From contig CM074760.1 of the NCBI GenBank assembly GCA_037355855.1, positions 426,501 to 490,500 on the forward strand: a stretch of 64,000 nt of DNA, given 5' to 3'. The translations under genes were made by a program, and so were the position numbers. Source of the stretch: Pseudo-nitzschia pungens. Its lineage: Eukaryota; Bacillariophyta; Bacillariophyceae; Bacillariales; Bacillariaceae. Below are positions 10,060-22,366 of the stretch, one piece after another (the stretch's first letter is position 1; the number at the start of each line of letters is the position of its first letter). Under the pieces are notes generated by a model. The model saw only the letters and a list, made by a program, of their open reading frames with translations, was not told the origin of the DNA and made no database searches.

Positions 10060-12294
10060 TTCGTCGGACCCTCTCATCACCCCTGTGAGCACCACACACC
10101 AAAGCAATTTAGCCTCTACTGCTTTACGAGTGAGCAAGTGGATCCGGTTTTATCAGCTGAAGAAGGAAAAGCCCCCAAACTACAGCAGTGTCTCATTTGG
10201 GTACCAAACAGTACGGTTAACATCCAGCGCAAAATGCAGGAGTACAACGAAAGCTATGCATTACTTTACGGTACAAGCCTTTGCGACGAGAGCAAATGCA
10301 TTTCAAGAGGTCTCTCTGCAACGCGTTTCAATAACTCTTTCACATGCTACGGCGATGAGACTGGCGAATTCTATCCAATGATGTGCGCCGATGGGTATCG
10401 GCCAGAAATTGTGGATTCGGCACCTCCGATGTTCGACATTTTTCCTCCCGGGTTGCATTCGATGCTATTGCGTGATAAGGAATCGTGTAAAAATGGCGAG
10501 GAGGAGATCTCGGGCAATGATTGCGATAGCAATGGAAGTGTTTCATTGGTATACTTCACGTGTTGTCCCCCGGTTCTTTCGGAGAAGGAAAGGTTGGAAC
10601 TTGCTCCAGAACGCCAGTGCTCGGATCCAATAGTGGTTTCACCCAACCAGGCGGAACCCACCAACGACACCGATGGGAATGAAACAGATTCGAGAGCTTT
10701 GGAGCCTGAGCCTGATCTACTTTGTAGCAATGGAGGATTTCCGTATTATATGAAAACCAGCTTCGCCCCGCAACCTATCCAATCATATGTCTGCTGCGAT
10801 GCACCTATTTCTGAACTCTCGACCAACTTTTTGAATGATGAAGATTATACCGAATGTGTCCCATACCATAACATGCTTTATAAAGAAAGGAAGATCATGA
10901 ACACTTTGGGGGGGATCGAAGAAATCTCTTGCGCTGGTATGGGCAGCAACGAGAATGGCGTTTGGGTTCCTAAACCAATGAATATCGAATGGGAGCATTC
11001 TTATGATTGTGATTGCATCCCAACTGCTTTCCAATGCTGCAAAACTGGACCATCAATGTCGCCCTTTGTGGAAGATACTGCTTTTCACAAGACAATTTAT
11101 CCTTTGACGATTACCACTGTTTTTGCTTTGTTATTGGACTTGTTATTTGTGTCAGCTCTTGCCTTGCCTCTGATTATAAAAATGGTGTCATCAAGAGAAA
11201 ATAGTTCGCTCTCGCTTGGGTCATCCTCCGCGCACTCCAGGCAGCGGTCGTCGCAAAACACCCGATCTTCACGGAATTCGCGGATGTCGACCGGTTCTGC
11301 GCGGGCATCTATCGAAAACCTGCAGCCACGCTACTTCTCTTATAATTTGTACATGGTGTATCTGGTGCTTGCTGAACTTGTGTACCTCTCCTACATCCTT
11401 TTGGTTTATGGACGCATCACCATGAATAATACTGACCGTTACAACCCATATTTCTCCAGTGTGGTTGTTGTCACGGACACTTTTTATGGCACTTCGATGG
11501 CAATCGGAATGTCCTATGCTACTATCAATAGAATTCTAAACGCTTTCATGGCGTGGGAGGTCCTACTACTGCTCAAGCATTCCCACGAGCGTCGAAGAGT
11601 CGGTCCACCAACACTACGGAACGTGACCATTAAGGCCCTGATTTCATATGGATTTGGAGTAGCTGACTTAGTGTACAGCTTCGGACTCCATCGGGCTCGC
11701 TCTCGAGCATTGCAACGAAGTGACATCCCAACGGCTATGAAATTGTTGGATAAAGCCAATTTCCTTCATTTCATTATCTTTGGGCTAGCTAATGCCGCAC
11801 TCGTTGTCATTTGCTTCTGGATTTGGTGGCGTGGCTACCTTCCCGAACTTCCCGGGCGAACATGTCAAGCTCGAAATCAAAATCGAACCTCGATAGGTGC
11901 TGTGACGCGACAAGATCAGGCCGTACGGGAACTTGTGTGGTACTTTGTTCGCATCATCCTGGTCTATTATATTATCTGGCTTCCTGCTTTTTTTTCCACG
12001 GGCGAGTGCCTTGCCAAAGATGCGACGTACTGTTTCATCACCTCTCTCTTGCTTGTTATCCAGCCGATCTTCTCTACTTCCATGGCAATGTTAAAGTCTG
12101 ATGTTAGGGCATACGTTTGGGAATTGATCACATTATCTTACCTCCGGTGTCCAACCTCCAACAAAAAAGCTGAAAATCCTTCTACAGTTCCTACAACCGT
12201 ACAAGCTAGCTCTGATGCACATTCGGGCACGGAACCGATCCCTGATGGCGCAGAACCGATCCCTGATGAAGTACGTGAGCAGGAGAGACTGTAA
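10060..12294 (+). CDS. seven-helix receptor with cysteine-rich ectodomain, 5' end unresolved
   Basis: The frame is open from 10060 to the stop at 12292-12294 (about 744 codons), but the first in-frame ATG is at 10234, inside the ectodomain, and no signal peptide is present. An upstream exon is therefore missing or lost. The first ~320 residues are extracellular, with more than 20 Cys in motifs such as YPMMCADGY, YFTCCPP, YVCCDAP and FQCCKTG. Seven hydrophobic helices follow, from TIYPLTITTVFALLLDLLF to FITSLLLVIQPIFSTSMAML. A Ser/Arg-rich loop separates helices 1 and 2. The cytosolic tail ends with two EPIPD repeats. The architecture resembles the large diatom family of receptor-like 7TM proteins. 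Ligand and G-protein coupling are unknown. The tandem element at 7.2-9.7 kb lies just upstream. Confidence 0.75.
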   Translation, partial: FVGPSHHPCEHHTPKQFSLYCFTSEQVDPVLSAEEGKAPKLQQCLIWVPNSTVNIQRKMQEYNESYALLYGTSLCDESKCISRGLSATRFNNSFTCYGDETGEFYPMMCADGYRPEIVDSAPPMFDIFPPGLHSMLLRDKESCKNGEEEISGNDCDSNGSVSLVYFTCCPPVLSEKERLELAPERQCSDPIVVSPNQAEPTNDTDGNETDSRALEPEPDLLCSNGGFPYYMKTSFAPQPIQSYVCCDAPISELSTNFLNDEDYTECVPYHNMLYKERKIMNTLGGIEEISCAGMGSNENGVWVPKPMNIEWEHSYDCDCIPTAFQCCKTGPSMSPFVEDTAFHKTIYPLTITTVFALLLDLLFVSALALPLIIKMVSSRENSSLSLGSSSAHSRQRSSQNTRSSRNSRMSTGSARASIENLQPRYFSYNLYMVYLVLAELVYLSYILLVYGRITMNNTDRYNPYFSSVVVVTDTFYGTSMAIGMSYATINRILNAFMAWEVLLLLKHSHERRRVGPPTLRNVTIKALISYGFGVADLVYSFGLHRARSRALQRSDIPTAMKLLDKANFLHFIIFGLANAALVVICFWIWWRGYLPELPGRTCQARNQNRTSIGAVTRQDQAVRELVWYFVRIILVYYIIWLPAFFSTGECLAKDATYCFITSLLLVIQPIFSTSMAMLKSDVRAYVWELITLSYLRCPTSNKKAENPSTVPTTVQASSDAHSGTEPIPDGAEPIPDEVREQERL

Positions 12295-13074
12295 CGATGC
12301 ACTCATAATGCTGACGAAGCACTTATTGCGAAGCAGAGCCTTCGAGTCTTTGATTGTTTGCAAAGTTATGATCGTGTGTGGTGTAGGTTCATAACGGACG
12401 TTGAGGTTAGGTAAAAGAGGATTGAATGTCAAGTACGTGTTCAATTCCTGTAGGAAAAATAGTATGGTGACTGCACGAGACGAAGAGCATCGTGTTCTTG
12501 TATTATTATTACAATCGCATGTAAAAAACGTACCAATTTAGAATAGGATGTGGGCGCACTGCTGGTACGTTCAAATTGACAAAGGCACTCTCTGGCCGTT
12601 GCAAAGCAAAATATTTGCAACTGCGGATGGATTCAAACTCTTCCGCAGTCTTTGATTGCTGAGTTGATTCTTCGTTCTGGAGCGACATCGAAAAAATATT
12701 ACGTGTAGCCATATACCTATAACATAATATTTCGTATGACATCAATTTTCATTTTGTCCTTATTCTATTTATTATTAATATAATAATTTTTTTCCTAAAC
12801 GGGTCTATGAAAGGTAAGAAAGAAAGACTGCTTTCTCACCCAATACCTCGATTCGAGAAATTTCTCTATGCGTCCCGTGCATCATTGTGGCACAGCGACT
12901 TGTGACAGTGTGTATATCTGCACCATACCTTATATTGTCCTTTTTTCACAAATGGACTATCGCCATGTGATTTTTTTCTTCTGGTGTTTTCTCTCGCGAC
13001 AGTCCTTAGCAGTTTGATTCGTCCTATGCAGCATACAAGTAACAGTGATAGTTATGAGCAGCCGCAGGCTTGTG
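12295..13074. other. intergenic, no gene seen
   Basis: Convergent gap between the receptor (+) and the AT-hook/Myb-like gene (-). It is AT-rich at 12745-12800, and no supported ORF or repeat was found. Confidence 0.5.
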
Positions 13075-16000
13075 TCATATACCGTATCCGACCACTACGT
13101 CCTCTCCACCACCCACCGCCACCGTGGCCACAGCTCCAGCGCCCTCGGCGGTCGCTGCAGCCACGGCCGCCACGTGGTGCATGTCAATGGCTGCCCCACC
13201 CACACCGGCGGCGTCGACTACCGCGGCTGCAGTAGCCGCAGCAGCCGCTGCGTCCAGAGGATCGTGGGGAGGTGGGATGGGCGGGGTAGCGGTGGCAGGG
13301 GCGGCTGCTGGTCCGTTCGCGTTCCCGGCGATCCCGTTGTTCCCATCGTAGGATTCCTTGGCCATGCTCCCTCTGGATGCTTCCCCTTCCCTCTCTTGTC
13401 CGTTGATTCCCGCCGGAACGCCCTCGTCGTCCCCGGCTGTGCCGTTGGAATCAGATTTCACCGAACCGTCGTTCTGGTTCGCATCGGTGCCAAGTACCAT
13501 TCCATTGCCTTCGGTGCTGCTGTCGTGGCCGATTCCCATCATCTCCTTGCCGTGCTGCCTGTCCACAATGGCCACGGCTTCCGCAACTGCCGCCTGGTGC
13601 GCGGCCGCCACCTGGTCCTCGTCCACCGGGGGTGGCAGAGGTGGGGGCATCCGGGCCTTTTGCTCGGCGGCGGTAGGTTCCTGGAAAATCTCGGGATGGT
13701 CCTTGATTTTCCAGTGCCCGTTGGCAATGAAATCAAAGTTGCGCTGGCAGGCCCTCGAGTGCATGCGCGCGTACTTTTCCCGGACCTTGACGTGGATTCC
13801 CAGCTCCTTGGCCACGGTGATCCAATTGACGCGCTGGTTGTGTTCCTTGGCGATGGCGTTGTACTTGGCCCACAGGTTCTGCGAGTGGGTTACGATCCGG
13901 TCCAGATCGGAAGCGGTGGAAACGACAATGGCGGACCGCTGGCGTTTCTTGGGACAAACACCTCCTCCTCCCAATGCGTCCACACCGCCGAGAGGAGTGC
14001 CGCAGGCGCTGGGAACGGAGGATGCGCCCGCCAGAGTCGCGGCCGGAACCATCTTGCTCGCGGCAACCTCGGGGCTTCCGAGTTCCGGCTTGAGATGGAG
14101 TCCAAGCAACGCGGCGGGTTTTCGTCCCCGGCCCCGACCACCGGCCCGGGTGATCTCGATGGGGACCCGGTTCGAGGCCACCAGCTCGGCGGCCCTCCGG
14201 AGAGCGGCCTCCTTTTGTTCCTGGGCAAACCGCTCCCGCTCCTGCCGCTGCAGCAGCTTGCGGCTTCGCTTTTCCTCGCGGGCCTTTTCCCGTGCCAGTT
14301 TCTCGGCCTGCTTTTGTTTCTGGAGAAACTCTCGGTCGCGCTGCCGGGCGAGTTTCTTGTCCTGGGAGAGGCGGCGCTGCTCCCGTTTGGCGTTCTGGCG
14401 GCGTTCCTGTTCGAGGGCCCGCTCGGCCGACTTGGCCTGCTGCTGGGCCTTGGTGAGGAGGGCCTGGGCCGTTTTGTGGCTCGCCGCAAAGACCTGGTTG
14501 TTGCCGTTGCTCCCCGCGGAGACCCCGGACGAGCTCTCGGATCCCTTGACCGATTTGTGGTGTTGATGGTGAAGGTGGTGCGGCTGCTGCTGGTGATGCG
14601 GCTGCTGCTGGTGATGGTGGTTTTCCCCATTGACCGCCACCGACTGCTGCTGGGCGGCTTGTTGGGCGGCCGCGACGGCAGCCGCGGTGGCGTCCGCCGT
14701 CAAGAACTGGTGGGGCAGGTTGAGCGACGGGTGGTTGGCCGCGGTGGCGGCCGCCGCAGCGGCAATCGCGTGCTGGTGGACGTCCGTCAGGCTCGTCGCG
14801 TTGACCACCTGATCCCCGTAGAGGGCAGCGGCTGCCGCGGCCATGGCCTCGTTGTTGATCACCGCAAAGCGATTGGGGTTTTGATTGGGATTGGGACTGG
14901 CGGTGGTGTGGACGTGGTTCTGCGGTGCGCCGGGGGTGCTGGCGTTGCTGCTGCTGCTGCTCGAGGTGTTCCCGCAGATGGCGGCCACCTCGGCCTGCTG
15001 CCGGACTCCCCGAATGTCGTAGACCGCGCAGAATCGCTCCACCTGTGCAATCACGTAGGCCCTGTCAAAGTCGTCGTGAATGGCGAGGACGCTCTTCAAA
15101 AAGTCCGGCTTGCTTGCCCCGGAGTGGTTGAGCTGTTTCCCGTCGGAATCCGAGGGGATGCAGAGGCGACAGAGGAGCTGGCTAGAGAGCTTGCCCTTGA
15201 GGTAGGGTTTGTAGGATTCGAATTTTTCGTCGACGGTTTCGATCAGGTCTAGGTTCTCCTCCGCCTCTGCCCATTCCCGGCAGAGTAGTTTCAACCATTC
15301 GGAGGGACGCTTGCTCGTCTTTTTCATCTACGATTGTTTCGTCGGTTTGTCGGTTTGTTTGTTTGTTTGTTCGTTTGTTTCGTGGTGGTTATTCGACAAA
15401 AAAAGTGAATCGCATGGTTGGAAGTTGTTCGAGACGGTATGAACGTGAACATGGTTGAATGGGAAAAGAAAGTAAAAGTTGGAAGTGAGAGAACACGTTT
15501 TGATGAAGAACTTGTACAAGCCATTGTGGCAAGTGGTTGTTCGTATCCACACTGCAGTCAAAGATAGACGATGGGAAAGTTTTGTTTCATTTATAGTGGA
15601 ATTCAAAGTTGAAATTGGATGATGTGTCGACGGATAGGTGATGCGATTTTGTTCATCTATTTCGTTCAAAATAATTAAAATTGTTATCGGTAGGTAAGGC
15701 CTTAATCTTATGGCATGATGTGATGTTCAATGTGAGAGTATGAGTACGCTTAGTACTCGTAATCGTATTTGCACTCGTACGAATATTATGAATGCGGGAT
15801 CGGTTTTGGAAAGTGAAAAACTGTGAACAGCAAACAATAATTCACCGAGGAGACGAGACAGAATGCGGAATCAATCAAATCCGAACAGAACGAAACGAAA
15901 GTCCACCATCTTGAAAAACATGCTTTTTGTCCAAAACCATGCGCGGAATTTGGGCAAGAAGAACGAAATGAAACATTTCGTACGGTACAAACCACGCAAA

Positions 16001-16208
16001 ATTACACGGTACGGAATCTCACCTCCCAAATTTCCTCCTTGCTCGGCTCGTGATCCCAGAACTCCTCTCCTTCGTCCTCGGCCACACCGACCACACGCGT
16101 CGGCTCGATATCCATTTCTTCCTCCTCCATCTCGTCCTCATCGTGGTGATCGTGAGGATCATCCTCTAGCATCAGGCTAGCATGGTCATGGTCGTCATGG
16201 TCCTCCAT
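13075..16208 (-). CDS. AT-hook and Myb/SANT-like DNA-binding protein, probably two exons
   Basis: The large exon (13075-15327) encodes 750 residues: a conserved-looking helical N-terminus (KKTSKRPSEWLKLLCREWAE) to about residue 118, Gln/His/Ala tracts, a coiled coil of Arg/Glu/Gln at about 285-385, an AT-hook-like GGRGRGRKPA near 400, and a Myb/SANT-like segment at about 484-545 (WAKYNAIAKEHN, WITVAKELGIHV). An Ala/Val/His-rich tail follows. I propose a first exon 16023-16208 (62 codons, acidic Asp/His/Glu, start ATG 16208 in CACCATGG). It ends at GAG followed by donor GTGAGA, and joins in phase 0 to acceptor TCGTAG before codon 1 of the large exon. The intron, 15328-16022, is 695 nt. Alternatively, ATG 15327 is the true start. 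Likely a nuclear regulator. Confidence 0.7.
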
Positions 16209-17926
16209 GGTGACAGTAGCGAATGCAATCAATGGCACAACCCCGCACTCCTCGGGGGGTCGACACCCTCCCGTGATCTTCCTCGCATTGCAGGCGTTCG
16301 CTCGTAATTACTCGTACTCGTAATACGAAGTACACTACACAATAACCTTACTGTGTCTTCGAGTCGATTGTTCGCGGTGTCACCGTCTCGACTCCGAACC
16401 GCCCGCCCGTTTGCGCGTTTCGAAATTCCGTGGTCAGCGATTCCGTATCGGAATTAATGGTCCGTAGCGCGAGTACTCCGAGACGCGCGCGATTTGGAAT
16501 CCAGAATTGCGCGCCAAAGGATTTGGTCCGGAGTCCGGATTCGATGCCACGAATGTTGGTTGTTCCAGTTTGAACTCTTTTTTTACTTCGTACACCGTAA
16601 GGTTACGGTACGGTAGGTTCGATCACGAACCTCCGAGGGGACGGTTTCTCCGAAAGAAAGGTATGCTAGGATAGTGCCGCTCCACGTACCTACCAGCAAA
16701 AAATAGTAGTAATGATCATCGTATTACACCATGATGCGAATGTGTGTTTTGGGCGAGACTGGGGGACCGATGGACGCATTAATCTCTAGCGACACTATTC
16801 ACAAGGCATCGTTCGTTCACCGGGATGCACCGCTCTGTTTCCGCGTTTGTTTCGCATCCGATTTGTTTCGACAACGGAATGAATCGAATCGCTGCTCCAT
16901 TCGACCCTCGCCGTGATCGATCTCATCGCGCGAAAACACCGCAATGATGAGGCCCGGATCATAGTAGTAGTAGTAGTAGTAGTAGTAGTATTGTTGTCAC
17001 ACGTTGATGTTTTTTTGTTAAAATAATAATAATGGAATAGTCCCGAACGGATTGCGGAAACGAAACGATCGAAAAGCCCGGAGGCATGCGGGCCGAATCG
17101 CATTTCTAACTTTGTCTTGCATTGCGTCCTAGGGTTTCCCTCCGCATCTACCATCTCTTGGGGCAATCGCGGCGCTGGTCGGCACCGGTCCCGGTATCTG
17201 CTATCGCATCGCATTCCATTCCATTGCATCGCGCGACAAACAACCATCATTGGATTCGGGGTTTTGGTGGTAGTTGCGTACTTGTATGCAATCGGAAACC
17301 ATTCGTTTGCACTCCGTATTTTTCAACGAACCACTCCTCTTATCCGTAGACGAGTTGACACAAACAGCTAGGACACGAGATCAGCATGCGTTTCTGAAAC
17401 GCACCGTAAAAAGGTATACCACAGCTCACAAAAAAGGTACTACTACTACTGTATTTTGATAATTCTCATGATTGGTACGGTATTGTTTTCTTTCTAGAGT
17501 TCCTTTTGTTGGAATTCGTGACACAGGGAATACATAAAGGGTGTAGACACCGTGCGGTGCGCACAGTTCTCACCGAGCAATCCTCCAAGACCAGGTTAGT
17601 CCTCATACTTGTGCGGCAAAAGGCTTCACAGACTGCACAAATCGAAACGGACACGAAGTAATCAGTAGTATTCTATACTGGTTCCGGATGACTTGCTTGT
17701 TTCGAGAGGGATGGAATGTGCTGAAAAACTGGTGCCATCCATCCCGTGATCCACGTGCCTAGCGTTGCTCGTCGATATAATAATACTATTGTATATCGGG
17801 TTGTTTTTCGTTGGTTGGTTGGTTTCATGGTTTTTTGATTCGTACGTTCGTTGATGTTGCTTGTTGTTGGTCGTTTGTTGTTGGCTTTGTTGAGTGTTCG
17901 TTGCACTTTTGCTGCGCTTTTGTTGC
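16209..17926. other. intergenic with a TAG microsatellite
   Basis: No supported gene. ACCGTAAGGTTACGG-type words lie around 16595-16620. Several short frames on both strands lack domains. A pure (TAG)n run occupies 16962-16990. Confidence 0.5.
16962..16990. repeat. (TAG)n microsatellite
   Basis: About ten perfect TAG units in an otherwise unique intergenic stretch. Confidence 0.9.
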
Positions 17927-19759
17927 TCAGTAACTCCACGTAGTGCACTGGAGTCGCTCCTTCAATAATTGTGCAAGTTCCTCTCGGGACAACTTTTTGG
18001 ACTCGTCTTCTTCATACTGCACAAAGTTGTCGACGAGTCCGTCGTAGTCCTTTGCAACGATCATTCCCCAGATGACAAAGAGGTTGCAATCCTTAAAGAC
18101 CGTGGCAGTGTGCTTCTTGTATTCTCCAATGTGTTTTTCGTACAGTTCCTTGTTGCGGGACCAGTGCACGCCACCGTACTGATGCGATTCATTCATTCAT
18201 TTATTCAAGATTCAGAAATACGAACAACGCAGAGTGAGATTGGGATCGAGCATTACTATACGAATGTATAATGCTTGTGATCCTACGACGAACGATTGAC
18301 TCAAGGGGGACAGGTGATTCGAGAGACGACGTGATCGTTCTCGATCCAATCGCTGTTGCGTTCCGTGCCTTCTGCATCGCGTTGGTTTGCTCTGCGTTGC
18401 ATCGCGTTGCATTGCGTTCCATGGCACCACTCACTCACTCACTCACTCACCTGGTGATGAACGACGTGGTATTCCTCGTCGAGGGTAAAGTTGAGTCCGT
18501 TCAGAATGGTGACCGAGTTGACGTAATCGTTGTCGTGGTCGTTGGGATCGATAAAGGCGTGCCAGGTGTAATTCACGGCCGCGAGCAAAATAGTTGCCCT
18601 CGATGAGAGGATAGACGATGTAGAACGCCGCAAAGGTCGGAGAGACGAGCCTGGCACAGAGACCGACTCCCGCCGCGTAGTACAGAGTTCCACCGATGCA
18701 TCGATAGGCCCTGGCGGTCTTGCCCTCCTCCAGAAACTTGACAATGCTGGAAATGTTGAGGGCGTACAAGAACCAGACGTAGACGTAGCGCAAGAAGTGT
18801 CCGAAGGAATCCCGGGGATACGCACCGGTGGAATAGACATCGTCGCTGTCGTTGTCGTATTTGTGGTGGTTGTAGATGTGGGATTCGGTAAAGGGACCGG
18901 GAAGGACTCCGTGGAAGAATCCAATGAAATAGTTGTAGACGTATTGCAATCCGAGGTATTTGCGGTACGGCATGGCAAAGAGTCTTCCGTACGAGTGTGC
19001 CTCCTTGTGGCACAAGACATAGACAAACATAAAGTGCCGGTACATGGGTCCGATTCGGAACACGTTGTACAAGGCAGCCCGCCACCAGATCAATCCGTTT
19101 CCTTGCCGGATGGATTCCGCCTGGGCAATTGCCTCCATCACAAAATAGGCCGGCAGAACGACTCCCAGCCAGATAGTCGTGTTGACAATGAAGGTGTCCT
19201 TGGGATGCTGCACCAGTCTCTTATAGTACGGATCGCACCACTCGTTGAAGGCCGTTCCGAGATTGGTCAGCTTGAAGGTGGCCTGATCGGCCAGTTCCCA
19301 CAACGTGCAGGCCACGATCTGGCAGACCACCAGCGGAATGGGAACGAAAAAGAAGACGCAGCCCAAAAAAAACTCGATCCATCTCGCCAGCGTGTAGGGC
19401 TTGCCGTTGGCATCGCCGGTGGCGGTGATTGTCTGCTTCTTCTTCGTCGTCTTCTTGCGGTTGTACTTGGATCGCAAGGGATCGGCACGAGCGGTCGGAT
19501 CACTGTCCGCGACCTCCTCCGGACGAATCACGGTGGAGGAGGAAGCAGCCGCTGCAGAAGCAGCAGCACCGGCCCCCCGGCGGCGCTTGAGACCGGTCGG
19601 AAAGTCATCGCTCTGCGGCTCGTCTTGTTGCTCGCATTCGGAGTCGCTCCCGGAGCTGCTGTCGGTGGCCGAAGTGCTAACGGCATCTTCTTGCTCGATC
19701 TCCTTGGGGGACATGGTGCCGTCCATCGTGGTCTTGTCGTCGGCAAGGGCGGAGGTCAT
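17927..19759 (-). CDS. membrane fatty acid desaturase, two exons, one frame break
   Basis: Integral-membrane di-iron desaturase. All three histidine boxes are visible: HKEAH (about residues 251-255 from ATG 19759), HIYNHH (294-299) and, after the frame break, YHVVHHQ. Long hydrophobic segments flank the boxes, and the first 120 residues are Ser/Ala/Lys-rich. At about 18585-18593 the frame must skip one nucleotide for coding to continue from EGNYF into AAVNYTWHAFIDPNDHDND. Exon 1 ends at 18451 with CAG before GTGAGT; exon 2 (17927-18178) begins TACGGTGGC, joining HHQ to YGGVHW in phase 0. The intron is 272 nt. The corrected length is about 519 residues. There is no fused cytochrome b5, so it is not a typical front-end desaturase; substrate and regiospecificity are unknown. 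It is either a pseudogene or carries an assembly error. Confidence 0.8.
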
Positions 19760-22366
19760 GGTTGATCGGCAGGCTGCAGTGTCTATCTTGTTCACGCTAC
19801 GGTACTACTCGGCGATCGCGCCAAACTTAGGAGTCGAATGAAGATTCCTAGTGATGCTTAATTAATTGTTACAATATACGAAGTACAACGGTGATTGGTG
19901 TAACGCGAATCAGCAACTAAATTGCGTGAACCGAATTCTTCGTTCGAGTTCCAGTAAGATTCAATTTTAATCAATCAACACACACTTGCTCGCTAACCTG
20001 TACGCGTAAAAGTACGCTTACTCGCACAAGTGACCGGCACAGATAGTAAACTTTAGAAATTCATTGTGGTGTGCTAAGCTGGGCACAAACCACAAGACGG
20101 TTCGAACGCCCGAGGCTGCACGTAAATCGCCTTCCCATTTTTTGAAAAGCCAGTGTCGTCCTCACACGTGCACGGATCTAACAACTCTACATACGCGAGC
20201 ATCGTTTTCTCCGTTTGATTCAATTGGGCCTAATGTTTCATTTGGTGAGAGGGACCGCGCGCTCAGCGGAATACGACGTTCAACAATCAGATTCTCATCC
20301 TTGCAACAAGTGCTTCCGAAGCTTCTCTCTTCAATCATCAAGAAGAAGCGTGCCAGTGCCGGAACTCCGCGTTAACGTTACGACAGAGCTACTGCCGAAG
20401 TACGGTGGTACACGAGACAAAAATAGTATCACGGATGACCCTATTTCTGTGACACTGACGCAATAAAAACTAGAAAATGCTGGCCCTTCGGTTCTTTGGG
20501 GGCATCGGTCGGAATAAAAAGAATAATTGTTCGCGGAAACATTCGTACGACTGGATTATTTATTCTTGTTTACCGCCATAGCGCGGAAGTGAGCTACATA
20601 CCGTAGCTTAGAGCGCATCAGTCATTTTCCGTTGTGCCTTGGTCTCACTCCTTTTGGTAAAGTTCCTAGAGAGTAAAGAAAGAAAGTTGTCTCGGAACTA
20701 CAACGAAAAATAATTTTGAGGTGGTAAGGTTATCTCTTACTAATACTAGCACGTACCGGTAAGGTTACGTACCGGTACATGTGCAAGTTAGTTTACTTTG
20801 AAGAAGATGACTGCAACTCATCTCAACGGGACCATTGTTTCCTAACCTTACCGATGACCCAAAATTTTCGATACGGGCGTACGAGTAACCGTGCGTAAGT
20901 TGAAGTGTAAATTTAGCCGCAAAGCAAGAAGAGTGTTTGATGATGAAACAATACTACCGGTAGCTCTGTACCGTAAACCTTACTTCGTAATGATCATAAA
21001 ATTACTGAGGAGGGAGAATAGTACTAGAAGTAGATGAGATCTTTGTTGGGTGGATCAGCAGTATCACAAAAATCATTGTTGTTAATTTACTTTGTGAGAG
21101 CCCTGAACTTGTGACCTGCGAGTAGGTACTACTAGTACTACTAGTACTACTACTACTGTATATACCTGCTGGAAGAAGGTGCTGTGGTGTAGGGAAGGAA
21201 AATAAGAAGTCTTCAAAGTTTCTTCTACTTGTTTGTCACAACATGCATTTTATCCAGGTACTATACTAGTAGTAGTTGTGGATGGCTATGAACCAGGAGC
21301 ATGTACAACTGGTGAATAATCACGAGTTAGTACAGAAGAGAATTTACAACCACCAGCAAGATACTAGTCGTACTGCTACTAGAAGTAGTACTAGTAGCTA
21401 GTTGCAGTAGTACTACCAGTACTGCTACTATGGGAGTGCACCATGTTTTATCAAAAATTGTTATTGCGTGATGCAGGAGTAAGTTGTTGTTATGGTTGAT
21501 AGTACTTTTGCTTGTGACAATCAAGTTTGTTACCCTTGTTGCCTTGTTGTAGTTCCAGCGTCAGTTTCCTACAACCACATACTACTAGACCGTGTCGTAG
21601 TACTAGTAATACTAAAAGTTGTGGTATCAAAGGCAGAATTCTTGTTGCTCTTGGCAAATAAAGCAGCGGTTGCTTGTAGTAGTAGTAACACACCACCAGT
21701 AGCGAATTGAATTTGGCGAAAAGTTGATTATTTGATCCCGGAGGCAGCCAGTCGGCAAAACGATGATGCAATCACCACCATATTGTTGTTGTTGCAGCAT
21801 TACTAGTATGATCCATACCGTACGACTCGGACGAGGATTGCTACTAGTACTAGTGCTACTACTACTAGTATTACTAGTACTAATAGGAATGTCTGCCACC
21901 AAATGCACAGGAGTGTTCGTCATTGCTGTCCAGAGTGCTTTACGACGATTACAAATGGTGGCTTGAAATGGCACGACGACCCGTATTGCGGCAGGTGCGA
22001 CATGCCAGTATTGCGTTGGTTACAAAGCGCCTAGTACTGAATCACCTAAATAATCATCGTTGGTTCGTACTAAAACTCACGACTGAGTCACATTATTTGT
22101 ACCATTAACCAGACGATCAGGCCTTTTCCAACGTTTCTCACCTCCCATCGATTCCGGCGATGCAAGACTAATACCGTAGGTATGACAAATTGCTCATGCT
22201 AAAGTGTACGGTGTCTGTTAAGACAGGTTTTATATGACTTCTGTGAGAGGTCGAAGTAGTGGTGACTGATTGTATCTAAACGGTGTGTGTAAAGAAGTAT
22301 TCTATGTATCTCTATCTTTCGTGCTGCTAGCTAGGTGTTAGTAGCGCCCGTGGGAGGAACCGCGAT
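19760..22366. other. intergenic with repeat island, no gene seen
   Basis: Contains GTAAGGTT/ACCGGTA words at 20725-20990 and a dense ACT/AGT triplet island from about 21120 to 21860. Frames of up to 115 codons within the island are repeat artefacts. Confidence 0.5.
21120..21860. repeat. degenerate ACT/AGT triplet island
   Basis: Patches of ACTAGTACTACTAGTACTAC type lie at 21130-21160, 21263-21280, 21365-21430, 21580-21615, 21675-21690 and 21838-21882, in both orientations. Confidence 0.65.

Noticed and set aside
13045..15252. 735-codon plus-strand frame antisense to the AT-hook/Myb-like gene
   Set aside because: It mirrors the Ala/Gln/Arg-rich coding of the minus strand, and its Gly/Val/Leu-rich translation has no domain. 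The minus frame has a coiled coil, an AT-hook and a Myb-like segment.
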